A stretch of 64,000 bases of DNA from Desmonostoc muscorum LEGE 12446. GTDB taxonomy: Bacteria; Cyanobacteriota; Cyanobacteriia; Cyanobacteriales; Nostocaceae. Shown here piece after piece: positions 55,901 through 63,675 of the stretch. How positions within the stretch are numbered: the first letter of the stretch is position 1; each line of letters opens with the position of its first letter. The position numbers and the translations under genes are program-made. The notes under the pieces were generated by a model, which ran no database searches, was not told the origin of the DNA, and was given only the letters and a program-made list of their open reading frames with translations. The DNA lies in NCBI RefSeq assembly GCF_015207005.2, contig NZ_JADEXS020000001.1, positions 6,595,001 through 6,659,000 of the forward strand. The letters are read 5' to 3'.

Positions 55901-56848
55901 CACCTGCTGCAAATTATTCAGTCGGGTGGTAAAGGTCTGGCGGTCTTCTTGAGCAATAAACAATATTAACGGTTTGTTGACCAAATATTCTGCCACTACA
56001 CCGAACAACGTCGTTGCTGCACGATTAGCCTCTTGGATAATACCTGCTGCATCGGTTACCAAATAACCATCTGGAGCGAACTCAAACAAATCCTGGTAAC
56101 GCTGCCGTTCTAATTCTACTAGCTCACCAGCAACGAGCAGTTCTTCATTCTGTTGGCGTAGTTCCTCTTGTGCAGTCCGAAATTCTTCGAGGGCTTCTTG
56201 AAGTTCCTGATTAATTTGCATGATTTCAGCAGATTGTGCCTCAACCCATAGTTTTAAGTAATTTTGAGTTTGGCAGCGCACTTGGTCTATTTCGATTTGC
56301 TGATTAACCTGGCTGAATTCATCTGTGGATTTTTGTAAAGATTGCTGTAAGCCATCAACAACCCCAACCATTTTTACCAAATCAAAGGCTTGTAGCAAGC
56401 TAGTATCACTGATGATTCCTACCAATTGCCCACCGTCGTCCAAAACTGGCAGATGGCGAATTTGATGCTGATGCAATAACGATAAGGCTATGAAAATATC
56501 CTGAGAATCTGATTCTCTCAGGGTAACAACTGGCTGCGTCATTACCTCAGCCATTGTCACCGTCGAGAAGTCAATTCCAGAAGCTATAAGCTTAACTACA
56601 TCTTTTTCTGTAAAAATACCTAATAAATATCCTCGCTCCATAACCAAGATGCAGTCACTTAATGATTGACCTGCAAGGCTTAAATCGAATGCCGTACTTA
56701 AGGTGGTGGGAGCAGAATTATTACATCTTTCCTGACTCATTAAGATAATAGCTTCGACTGCATAACTATTAGGGTTAATCGTTAATGGAGTACGATTAAT
56801 AACATGATATAAAGTAGGTAAATTAATTAGCTGATCGTTGAATCGCAT
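52967..56848 (-). CDS. CBS/multi-PAS hybrid sensor histidine kinase
   Basis: Cytoplasmic hybrid kinase of 1293 aa with no membrane segment. Order: two CBS motifs at about 20-160 (VMTQPVVTL, IRHLPVLDDGGQLVGIIS) and a coiled coil at about 170-255. Five PAS domains follow at about 255-930, several followed by PAC-type endings (GVGRDITEQ, GIAEDITDRK, GTNRDVTDRK). A HisKA domain has GGIAHDLNNILTP near 955, then an ATPase domain has NLIVNARDALPDGG and TGTGLGLSTALG. A C-terminal receiver at about 1165-1290 has VVDDE, the Asp in VLMDIMMPEMDG and Lys in LSKPY. CBS domains suggest adenosine-nucleotide sensing. It lies 76 bp upstream of the receiver-only regulator. Confidence 0.93.
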   Translation of the reverse strand: MRFNDQLINLPTLYHVINRTPLTINPNSYAVEAIILMSQERCNNSAPTTLSTAFDLSLAGQSLSDCILVMERGYLLGIFTEKDVVKLIASGIDFSTVTMAEVMTQPVVTLRESDSQDIFIALSLLHQHQIRHLPVLDDGGQLVGIISDTSLLQAFDLVKMVGVVDGLQQSLQKSTDEFSQVNQQIEIDQVRCQTQNYLKLWVEAQSAEIMQINQELQEALEEFRTAQEELRQQNEELLVAGELVELERQRYQDLFEFAPDGYLVTDAAGIIQEANRAATTLFGVVAEYLVNKPLILFIAQEDRQTFTTRLNNLQQVQEWEVYLKPRKKKPFPASIKVAAIYDSQGKQVGWRWLLCNITERKQVKEALRQANDELERRVAERTFELVRSNLLLQQEISQRQRVEEALQQSENLYRQLVESQTDIIIRIDLQGRVTFANVAACEAFGWKQDKFCGQSFWEFIHPDDLPQVMENVTALVSSSYTLTTGERRAFTVNGIRWFQWKSIAIKDEKGQVVEIQGVGRDITEQQVALRDRQLAEEALRQSEEKFRNFAENSQAVIWIASPDSFDPLYISPAYEKIWGRSSQDLFEQSEFWINTVHPDDGHCHTKLIEQLLNNQSASAEYRIFQLDGSLRWIWNRGFPVCNAQGKINYYGGIAEDITDRKLAEESLQESEARLSLALETAQMGIWDRNLMANTVIWSANMGPLYGLPSGTSCPPFEDYLNLIHPEDRESVVASITRVIEQGRGTTEYRVVWPDGSIHWLNSTSQVYYNEIGEPIRMIGTNRDVTDRKLNEQKISEQAALLDIATDAILVRDFQSQILFWNKGAERMYGWLSTEMMTTDSREILFQAETKTQLEVPLKSVIESGSWQGELDKITKSGKKIVVESRWTLMQDANGKPKSILCVDTDITEKKQLQEQFFRTQRLESIGTLAGGIAHDLNNILTPILAAAQLLQDKFFQDEERSEQLMALVESNAKRGASLVKQVLSFARGFKGERTIIQVEYLISEIIQIVKQTFPKSIEFSTVISEDIWAVTGDTTQLHQVLMNLIVNARDALPDGGNIEISATNQFIDQAYTKMNLDAKVGYYIVITVGDNGIGIPPEILDKIFEPFFSTKGVNTGTGLGLSTALGIIKSHGGFIKVSSRVGKGSKFKVFLPAVEASQVFDTEDSEAHPGKGELILVVDDEAQIRDIAKIILENHNYKMIAASNGIEAIALYAQHKHQIQAVLMDIMMPEMDGITAIRTLQKMNKQVQIIACSGLNSMEVFAEAGDTNVQAVLSKPYTGKELLKILHQVFRSN

Positions 56849-57764
56849 AGTTAATTAGTCAATTCTAATTATCTTGTTGATATCAGGATGAACTAGCAGA
56901 AGCTAGCAAAACTTATAACAAGTAAATTGTTGTAAATCAAGAATTTTTCTGCTTAAAGAAGCGATTAATCAAGTATATGGATAAATGCGTCCTGTAAATT
57001 TCACCAGACAGTACAGGGAAAACAGCATAATTTAGTAACCAAGCCAGGAACAGCAAGTAGATAGAATTTTAGAGTAGACAAACTCATTCTATTGTCAAAT
57101 TCAAAATAGATGATCTGCTATTTAAAGAGATTACCTTAATTAATGCTCTTGTAGTATTACGTAGTGTCAAATTTTGGAAATTGATAATAGGACTAGACCC
57201 GGATTTATCACCACATCTCTCAAAACCTTGTGCTCTTGAGCTCTTGAGCAGAGGAGAGTTCAATGTGCCTCCCCTCTGCCCCTCTGCCCCTCTGCACATC
57301 TGATCTCAAGCTTGTGAGAAATGCGGGGTTAGCGCCCTACTCTTAAGCAAGCTATCAAGAGCGTCTCCAGAGTTGCCATACCCCCGCGGACAGGGCGTCA
57401 TTTAAATTGCATATTTGCGTTCCTACGTCTTTCTAGGGATCTGAAATTATGGAACTTAAAAACACATCAGCTTAGCTGGGCGATCGCCAGAACACATACC
57501 TCAAACTTCTTTCTTTGTCCTCTGTAATTCTACCAGTAAAATATGAGGATCTCATGAAGATCTAGTTAAATATGCTGGGATCATTACTCAAGAAATATGT
57601 ATAAATATTATAGAAATAATAAGTAATTTAAATTTACTCACAAGTTCCTCACATTCTAAGACTATAGTCAAAATATAGACAAATTAAGTTTAAGTAACTA
57701 AGGGTTTGTCAACTGGCTGCCTTGATTTGCAATAACACTTTTATTAACTGGATTTGACAAAACT
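56849..57764. other. Intergenic region without a recognised gene
   Basis: About 915 bp, AT-rich, between two divergently transcribed genes. A CCCCTCTG short tandem repeat (about three units) lies near 57270-57294, and a CCCCGCGGACAGGG GC-rich patch near 57382. A 71-codon frame at 57084-57299 runs through these repeats and has no protein-like signature. Promoters for the kinase and the zinc-ribbon gene are presumably at the two ends. Confidence 0.6.
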
Positions 57765-58016
57765 ATGAATTACTGTCCTTGCTGTTCTGGTTTACTTTTA
57801 GAACATATACGCGGTAGAGAGACTTATTGGTTCTGTCGCCACTGTTGGCAAGAAATGCCTGTTTATAATTGGCAGGAATCCAGTTCATTTGCAGAGACCG
57901 TAATGGGAAAACTACCTAGTAAACCTCAAACACAAGAACCTACTCATACAACTATTTACGCAAGGCAACGGCAATCGAGCAGTGGATGGATAGGACTACA
58001 ACAGTTACCTGCTTAA
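57765..58016 (+). CDS. Small zinc-ribbon protein, conserved in cyanobacteria
   Basis: Protein of 83 aa. Residues 4-32 contain two CxxC pairs (YCPCCSG and FCRHCWQ) separated by 20 residues including HIRGRETYW, a compact zinc-ribbon likely to bind one zinc ion. The rest is polar and probably disordered. I recall similar short proteins in other heterocystous cyanobacteria but no function. It is a single gene on the plus strand with long spacers on both sides. DNA, RNA or protein binding are all possible. Confidence 0.75.
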   Translation: MNYCPCCSGLLLEHIRGRETYWFCRHCWQEMPVYNWQESSSFAETVMGKLPSKPQTQEPTHTTIYARQRQSSSGWIGLQQLPA

Positions 58017-58491
58017 TACCAATTAACTGAAATCAAATAAGTATAATTTCCTGCTATTTGTTTTCAGTAATCAATTAATCGAAATGTGAGGCTCTAGCCT
58101 AATTATTAGGTATTAGCTGATACAAATTGAGAAAAATAGGGGAATAGGGAGTGGGGAGTGGGGCAGAGGAAAGAATAATAACTCTTCACTCCTAACTGAG
58201 TACGGACTAAGGGACTTCCAACAAATAAATTATCCAATCTGTTAGGGTGGGCATCTTACGCGCCTTTGGCTACGGGCGGGCGAGACGCCCCGAAGTTCTG
58301 ATCTAGAAGCCTTAGCTCAGACTTCTCTCCACCCCACAAGAAGTAGTTGAGTATTTTTTGATTTGTCAGTCCCTAAACGCCCCACTACCGCTAACAGCAC
58401 TGCCAATGCCCGTTTAATATCATGTCCGGATAATTAGTTATGATTCCCACAGTCATTGCACCCCACCCCCAGCCCCTCCCCGCTCTTCGGG

Positions 58492-58755
58492 CTACGGTGT
58501 ATACACAAGTGCTATCTGCAAAGGTTTCAAGCCTTATAGACCCAATAAATTGTCATTACGAGTGCAGCGCTAGCGAAGTCCTCAATAAAGGGCACAGCAG
58601 TGCTGTGCCCCTACGAAAGATGTGGTTTTTGAATGATGCATGTTTGGTATTTCCTGTCAATGCGTAATACCATTTCACGAAAACCTTGATACAGATAGAT
58701 TTCTCGTAGGGGCACGGCACTGCCGTGCCTTTACTAACTTGTGTATACACGGTAG
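58492..58755. mobile_element. Inverted-repeat element, possibly nested MITE
   Basis: A 264-bp segment bounded by 19-bp perfect inverted repeats, CTACGGTGTATACACAAGT at 58492-58510 and its complement at 58737-58755. A further complement copy with one or two differences lies at 58788-58806. The ends could therefore define either a 264-bp or a 315-bp unit, or one element inserted beside another. Internal palindromes around 58590 and 58710 are of a kind repeated in Nostoc genomes. No transposase is encoded. Confidence 0.55.
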
Positions 58756-58921
58756 CTTTCTAAGGGGGGATTAAGGGGGGTAATTCGACTTGTGTGTACA
58801 CCGTAGGCTCTTCGGGAGGGGAGACAAAGCGTAGCTTTGACGGGGTGGGGTTCTTGGGGTTTAGTAAGTAATCAAGCAGACATGATATAACAAACAATAT
58901 TGACTGCTTACTTATGTTTAT

Positions 58922-58948
58922 AACCCCCGAATAAATTCGAGGGTTTTT
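58922..58948. terminator. Hairpin, possible terminator
   Basis: AACCCCCGAA-TAA-ATTCGAGGGTT forms a strong stem with a short loop. On the plus strand it is followed by TTTTT-CA, as in a factor-independent terminator. The nearest upstream plus gene ends at 58016. On the minus strand it lies 74 bp downstream of the DUF4327 gene but with a poorer T-run. Direction is therefore uncertain. Confidence 0.45.
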
Positions 58949-59021
58949 CATTTGGAAAAATCAATTTGTAATTTGCTTTTTATTACGATGTTGTTAATAG
59001 TTTCAGTTTCTAGATGCAGCC

Positions 59022-59243
59022 TCAGTCTTCATCCCAAGATTCGTGTTCTAGGAGGTCAATAATTCTATCTCTGAGTAGAAATTCGTTTTTTTCTAGCTCA
59101 AGTTCAAAATTAATCCAGTCACGATGAGGAATATATTTACAGAGGGTATAAATTGGCTGCTGACGGTTAACAAGTCTCTTTTTAACAAGCTCAAGTGCTT
59201 CTTCCTTGATCAGCTCGATGTCATATTTAACCGTAGTCTTCAT
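59022..59243 (-). CDS. DUF4327 family protein
   Basis: Small acidic protein of 73 aa from the ATG at 59243, chosen because AAGGAA lies nine bases upstream; an ATG at 59264 would add MKIKEQP. The sequence VKYDIELIKEEALELVKKRLV, QQPIYTLCKYIP and ENEFLLRDRIIDLL matches the DUF4327 family, which is confined to cyanobacteria and has no known function as far as I know. It is probably all-helical and cytoplasmic. It stands alone on the minus strand, divergent from the aminotransferase-like gene. Confidence 0.82.
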   Translation of the reverse strand: MKTTVKYDIELIKEEALELVKKRLVNRQQPIYTLCKYIPHRDWINFELELEKNEFLLRDRIIDLLEHESWDED

Positions 59244-59548
59244 GGGTTGTTCCTTTATTTTCAATCAAGGAATTAAGAATCAAAACAATACTTGCTTTGA
59301 CTCTACCTTAAACTTATCAAAAAAAATAGCAAAAATTGTGAAGAATCAAGACATTAATGCTTGCTGGAAACTAGATATGTCAGTAAGATACTCTTTGTAC
59401 CTTTAAGTATACCTCCTCCAGACAGAAGTTTTTGGGGGGTAGGAAGGCTGACATGACAAGTTGTAAACAAAAAAGGATGTAGATGTTCTCTGGGCGACTT
59501 GCCAAAAGGTAGGCTAGGGTAAAGAACGTTCTCTAGAGGATTTCTACC
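59244..59548. other. Intergenic region, nothing recognised
   Basis: About 305 bp between two divergent genes. It must hold promoters for both. I see no repeat, RNA gene or regulatory palindrome that I can support. Confidence 0.5.
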
Positions 59549-60781
59549 ATGCTCCTGAATGTTGATAAAGTTCGTCAATATTTTCCCGCCCTTGGTGGTG
59601 AATGGACTTTTTTTGATAATGCTGGCGGGTCACAAACCCTGAAAAAAGTAGTAGATAGAATTAGCGAATTTCTCTTGACTTCTGATGTTCAGTTGGGAGC
59701 TTCTTATGGAGTTTCCCAACTTGCAGGAGAACGATTAGCTTTAGCAACTAGGGGAATGGCTACTTTTATTAATGCCAATTCTCACACAGAAGTTGTGATG
59801 GGACCATCTACTACAATGATGTTGAGAGTTCTTTCAATTTGTTTGGGTCAAACCTTCACACCTGGTGATGAGATTATTGTTACTAATTGTGACCATGAGG
59901 CGAATATTGGTGCTTGGGTTGCTCTGGAAAAACAAGGAATGAAGGTTAAAGTATGGCAAATTCGCCCAGATACTTTGGAACTTGATTTAGCAGATTTAGA
60001 ACCATTGATGAATCAGCGCACAAAATTAGTAGCTTTAACTCATGCTTCTAATGTTTTGGGAACGATCAACCCTATTAAAGAAATTGCTGCATTTGTACAC
60101 GATCGCGGTGCGATGATTTGTGTCGATGGCGTAGCTTATGCACCACACAGATTGATTGATGTCCAAAATTTAGATGTTGATTTTTATGCTTTGAGTTTTT
60201 ATAAAGTCTATGGGCCACATCATGCTTTACTTTATGGCAAAGAAGAACATTTATTAAGATTGCCTGGGCTGAATCATTATTTTATTCAACAAACAGATAT
60301 ACCTTATAAATTCCAACTGGGAAATGTCAACTTTGAATTAAGTTATGGAATGTTGGGTTTGTGTGATTATCTGAGTGAATTAGCACAATTACACTACGAC
60401 AATCAAACTGCACTCGATTTGAGAAATCAGATGGTGCAAGCATTTGATTTAATTAGCATACACGAAGAGAAGATTAGCGATCGCCTTTTAAATTACCTCA
60501 ACAACAAGTCTAATGTCCGAGTCATTGGTCAATCAAAAGCTGACCGCAATTCCCGTGTGCCGACTATATCTTTTGTCGTCGATGGCATCAATAGCTCAAC
60601 TATTCCACCAAAAATTGACAAGCATTATATTGGAATTCGCTACGGAGACTTTTATGCTAAACGGTTAATTGAATATTTGGGTTTAGCATCCCAAGGTGGA
60701 ATAATCAGGGTGAGTATGGTACATTACAACACCCTTGAGGAAGTTGACAGGCTGATTGAGGCTTTTGAGCAGGTGTTTTAA
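59549..60781 (+). CDS. Cysteine-desulfurase-like PLP enzyme (class V aminotransferase)
   Basis: PLP-dependent fold-type I protein of 410 aa related to SufS/NifS and to the cysteine-desulfurase-like TIGR01976 group. Visible elements are FFDNAGGSQ near residue 22, ASYGVSQLAGER, the HEANIGAW segment around residue 116 and the cofactor Asp in ICVDGVAYAPH near residue 193. The Schiff-base Lys is in LSFYKVYGPHH near residue 220. A typical mobile active-site cysteine loop of SufS is not obvious, so true desulfurase activity is unproven. It is followed 34 bp later by the Uma2 gene on the same strand. No other Suf genes are nearby. Confidence 0.85.
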   Translation: MLLNVDKVRQYFPALGGEWTFFDNAGGSQTLKKVVDRISEFLLTSDVQLGASYGVSQLAGERLALATRGMATFINANSHTEVVMGPSTTMMLRVLSICLGQTFTPGDEIIVTNCDHEANIGAWVALEKQGMKVKVWQIRPDTLELDLADLEPLMNQRTKLVALTHASNVLGTINPIKEIAAFVHDRGAMICVDGVAYAPHRLIDVQNLDVDFYALSFYKVYGPHHALLYGKEEHLLRLPGLNHYFIQQTDIPYKFQLGNVNFELSYGMLGLCDYLSELAQLHYDNQTALDLRNQMVQAFDLISIHEEKISDRLLNYLNNKSNVRVIGQSKADRNSRVPTISFVVDGINSSTIPPKIDKHYIGIRYGDFYAKRLIEYLGLASQGGIIRVSMVHYNTLEEVDRLIEAFEQVF

Positions 60782-60815
60782 GGTTGGGCATTTGAAATTA
60801 GCAGGAGAATTGAAA

Positions 60816-61469
60816 ATGGTCAGCAGCCTTAAAGAACTAATTGATCAGCCAGAATTACGGCATAGTGATGATCCAGAGGAAAGGTTTATCAGTAGTGGCG
60901 TAAGTTGGGAGAGTTATGAATCCCTACTAGCTAAATTAGAAGATAATTCTCATTACCGTGTTACTTATTTAGATGGAATATTAGAGATAATGTCACCATC
61001 AATTAGGCATGAAAAAATCAAAACGAATTTAGGGATGCTGTTAGAGCGTTTCTTTTACAGCAAGCGCATTCGTTTTACACCTATGGGAAGTTCTACTTTT
61101 AGAAACAAAGCAAAAAAAGCAGGGGCGGAACCAGACGAATGTTACTGCATAGGTGAAGAGAAAAAGATACCGGACTTAGCCATAGAAGTAGTTGTTATTA
61201 ACGGCAACATAAATAAACTCGAAATCTACCGAAGATTAGGAGTTACAGAAGTATGGTTTTGGGAGAGAAACCAGTTTAAGTTATACCACCTACGGGACAA
61301 TTCTCAAAAAGAACAAGCCACAGTTTACCCTGATACCTATGGATATGAGCAAATAGTAAAAAGTGAGATCCTGCCAGAATTGGATATTTCCCTGCTAGAG
61401 CAATGTATTTCAATTTCAGATTCAATTCAAGCTGTTGATGAATTTGAACAGGGGTTAAAAGCAGAGTAA
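60816..61469 (+). CDS. Uma2-family (DUF820) putative nuclease
   Basis: Protein of 217 aa from the ATG at 60816, chosen for the AGGAGAA site just upstream and because the earlier ATG at 60756 lies inside the preceding gene. It shows the Uma2/DUF820 PD-(D/E)XK pattern: YRVTYLDGILEIMSPS near residue 45, then a strand with EPDECYCI near residue 107. IPDLAIEVVVIN follows, then the short KLEIYRRLGVTEVWFW motif. These proteins are very abundant in cyanobacteria and usually of unknown role. It may be cotranscribed with the desulfurase-like gene. Confidence 0.9.
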   Translation: MVSSLKELIDQPELRHSDDPEERFISSGVSWESYESLLAKLEDNSHYRVTYLDGILEIMSPSIRHEKIKTNLGMLLERFFYSKRIRFTPMGSSTFRNKAKKAGAEPDECYCIGEEKKIPDLAIEVVVINGNINKLEIYRRLGVTEVWFWERNQFKLYHLRDNSQKEQATVYPDTYGYEQIVKSEILPELDISLLEQCISISDSIQAVDEFEQGLKAE

Positions 61470-61474
61470 AACAA

Positions 61475-61661
61475 TTTTGGATTTTGGATTTTGAATTTTA
61501 GATTGACCGTGCCAATTCTAGATTTTAGATTTTAGATTTTAGATTATTTCGGTACTCCTTTCCTGCGGAACGCTACGCGAACCCAGAAGCAAGCTACATG
61601 CCCCGCCCAAGCGTGGGCGAAACAAATCCAAAATCCAAAATCTAAAATCTAAAATTCGGAG
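61475..61661. repeat. Inverted heptamer arrays between convergent genes
   Basis: ATTTTGG/ATTTTAG heptamers run from about 61475 to 61546, and their complement (CCAAAAT, TCTAAAA units) from about 61626 to 61655. A palindromic patch lies between them (TCCTGCGGAACGCTACGCG and GCCCAAGCGTGGGC). The whole forms a long imperfect inverted repeat between two convergent genes and could act as a two-way transcription end. Confidence 0.7.
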
Positions 61662-61663
61662 GG

Positions 61664-63427
61664 TCAAGTTTCCTCAAATAAACGATCGCCTTTATGTAAT
61701 CGATAAGCGATTTGATAAGTCTGGCCTTGCGATCGCATTGTGGGAGAATGGGCTGCTAAATACCGAGAAGCAGCAACCAATACATGAATACCAGCTGGAG
61801 TATTACCCAGCAGGGAGTACTGACGAAAAGCTGCTTCTATTTCTTGAATTACATGAAAATCACGGTTTTCTCGCAACATCATTTTCCCCAGCATCGCCAT
61901 GAGTCTTTCAGCAGAACCACCACTGTATAAATAATTTGCCACTAATTGCCCTGTCTGGTTTACTTGCTGCTGACGATTTAATAAATCGGGTAGCTGCTGG
62001 AGTAATTCTTCGGGATTTTTAACTGAGTCTTTGGGTTCTGGAAGCCTTGCTGGTGGTACATTCAAAAAACGATTTAAATACACACTCATCGCCGCATCAA
62101 ACACACCTCTTAATAGTTCCACTGTTGGTACTCGTCGTAAGCCTTGATGCACGGCGTTAGCAAAAGTAAATGGATGATGTGCGGAATTCCAATCTCCAAA
62201 GTCATTGTTAGTATGAAAACGAGCTACACGCAAGGCCGCTGTATAAGTAACTACGCTTGCTAATTGTTCTTCAGTACAACCTGCTTGGAGTGCATTCAGT
62301 AGGGAGTCGGCGATCGCTTGGGGGTCTTCACCTAATAAAATTGGTACTAATTCATCCCAGTTAGACCAAGTTCCTTGTCTAGATTTCCCTGCACTTAAAA
62401 CGGTGGGTAATTGCTCAAAAGCTGACTCTAAAATTGCTACCAAATCTACAGGGTAGCGCCAGGAATTAGATTCTTCCATGCGGGATGCATCGGCTAAACC
62501 CGAAACTAAGCTAGCGATAATAGGTTCGGCTGCTTGCCAATTCACAGTATCAAGGGCTTCTAGTGCTTTGTTGATAAAATCAAGGGTGTGCCCAATATCA
62601 AGATAACGATGATCTGTAGCAGCACAGAATAACATATCTGCAACTTCCTTAGAATTAGCTCCGGAGCGAATCGCAGATACCAAACATCTTTGAGCGGCTT
62701 CACTATCACGTACCTGAATAAACTGGCGAAACCAGCTTTTAAGAGTCGGAAAATCAACTTTAGAGTTAGGTAACGGGTGAACGGGAAACAGAGGCGGCGC
62801 ACCGGCGCTATCATTAGCTACTGCCGAAAGTCCTTGAAATAAAGCACGGGGTTTGTCTTCTGTATCTAAATAAGGTAGTAGATTCATCATGCAGGTGTGG
62901 ATAGTTAAACCTGTACTCCAACCTGCTTTGTTGTAACGAGTGCCAAATTCTAGCCCCGTTTGAAATGGTTCAGCTGGATTGACTCCTAGATCTAAAAGTG
63001 CGATCGTTGATTTAGCAATCACTAAGGAAATATTCTGCTTTAAACCATCTTCCAGACGTTCGCGTTGGTGGGTATGAAGATTAATGGGAGGTGCTAAATT
63101 TACCCAAACTTCACCATCGCGGATCTCTATGGGAAAAGAAGGCACATCATCTGCCCAAGAGTCAAAGGTTCCACCACTAGCAAGATCGAAGCGGGCATAA
63201 TGCCAAGGGCAGGTAACAATACCATCTTTGCAAGTGCTACCTTCTAGGGGAAAGCCCATGTGTGGACAACGGTTATCAATTGCATATACTCTATTGTCTG
63301 AGTAAAACAAAACAATAGTATGTTTTTCCTTGTGGATTAACAAACTGCCTGCTGCCTGAACATCTGCAAGTTTAGCAACAGGCGTATAATGGTCTTTATC
63401 CGTTGGAAATTCAAATATTTGAGTCAT
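61664..63427 (-). CDS. Rieske [2Fe-2S] protein with long C-terminal domain
   Basis: Protein of 587 aa. Residues 10-110 are a Rieske-type domain with both cluster-binding motifs, CPHMG near residue 53 and CPWHYARFD near residue 73, in the arrangement of dioxygenase-type ferredoxins. Residues 130-587 are a helical domain I do not recognise by function (GWSTGLTIHTCMMNLLPYL, YSGGSAERLMAMLGKMML). The lack of a mononuclear-iron catalytic motif (2-His-1-Asp) argues against a ring-hydroxylating oxygenase. No membrane segment or Tat signal is seen, so it is probably cytosolic. It is convergent with the Uma2 gene and codirectional with moeA, with a repeat element between them. Confidence 0.85.
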   Translation of the reverse strand: MTQIFEFPTDKDHYTPVAKLADVQAAGSLLIHKEKHTIVLFYSDNRVYAIDNRCPHMGFPLEGSTCKDGIVTCPWHYARFDLASGGTFDSWADDVPSFPIEIRDGEVWVNLAPPINLHTHQRERLEDGLKQNISLVIAKSTIALLDLGVNPAEPFQTGLEFGTRYNKAGWSTGLTIHTCMMNLLPYLDTEDKPRALFQGLSAVANDSAGAPPLFPVHPLPNSKVDFPTLKSWFRQFIQVRDSEAAQRCLVSAIRSGANSKEVADMLFCAATDHRYLDIGHTLDFINKALEALDTVNWQAAEPIIASLVSGLADASRMEESNSWRYPVDLVAILESAFEQLPTVLSAGKSRQGTWSNWDELVPILLGEDPQAIADSLLNALQAGCTEEQLASVVTYTAALRVARFHTNNDFGDWNSAHHPFTFANAVHQGLRRVPTVELLRGVFDAAMSVYLNRFLNVPPARLPEPKDSVKNPEELLQQLPDLLNRQQQVNQTGQLVANYLYSGGSAERLMAMLGKMMLRENRDFHVIQEIEAAFRQYSLLGNTPAGIHVLVAASRYLAAHSPTMRSQGQTYQIAYRLHKGDRLFEET

Positions 63428-63547
63428 TTAATTTGCACCCAAGTGGAATAAAAAGCTTTACTTATACTGTGGCAAAATTTTCCTTTATTTGAGCATCTTA
63501 AAATTCTAATTTTTGTTAAAAATACCTCTACCGCTTGGAGAGAAAGC

Positions 63548-63647
63548 AATACGCTTGGTTAAGATTTATTGGCAAATAAAACTGGTTTTTCAGACGCGAT
63601 GAATCCCGTCTCTACATGAATACTTTTAGGCTTAACCCAAGCGTATT
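63548..63647. mobile_element. Small inverted-repeat element between moeA and the Rieske gene
   Basis: AATACGCTTGGTTAAG at 63548-63563 is repeated in complement as CTTAACCCAAGCGTATT at 63631-63647, with one extra base. The roughly 100-bp segment also contains the imperfect palindrome at 63592-63611. There are no coding capacity and no certain target duplication. Confidence 0.5.
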
Positions 63648-63675
63648 AGGCTAGTCGTGTTGAAATCACTTTGTT

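Larger units (their letters stand above)
58017..59021. other. Repeat-dense intergenic region
   Basis: About 1 kb with no credible gene. It contains GGGAGTG heptamers near 58147-58165, a palindromic GGGCGGGCGAGACGCCC patch near 58276, and the inverted-repeat element at 58492-58755. A third copy of that element's end lies at 58788-58806. Paired GGCACAGCAGTGCTGTGCC and GGCACGGCACTGCCGTGCC palindromes lie near 58590 and 58710, and a hairpin at 58922-58948. Short frames here are made of these repeats. Confidence 0.65.

Noticed and set aside
60756..60815. Upstream ATG for the Uma2 gene
   Set aside because: It lies within the previous coding sequence; the ATG at 60816 has a good ribosome site and matches the family N-terminus.
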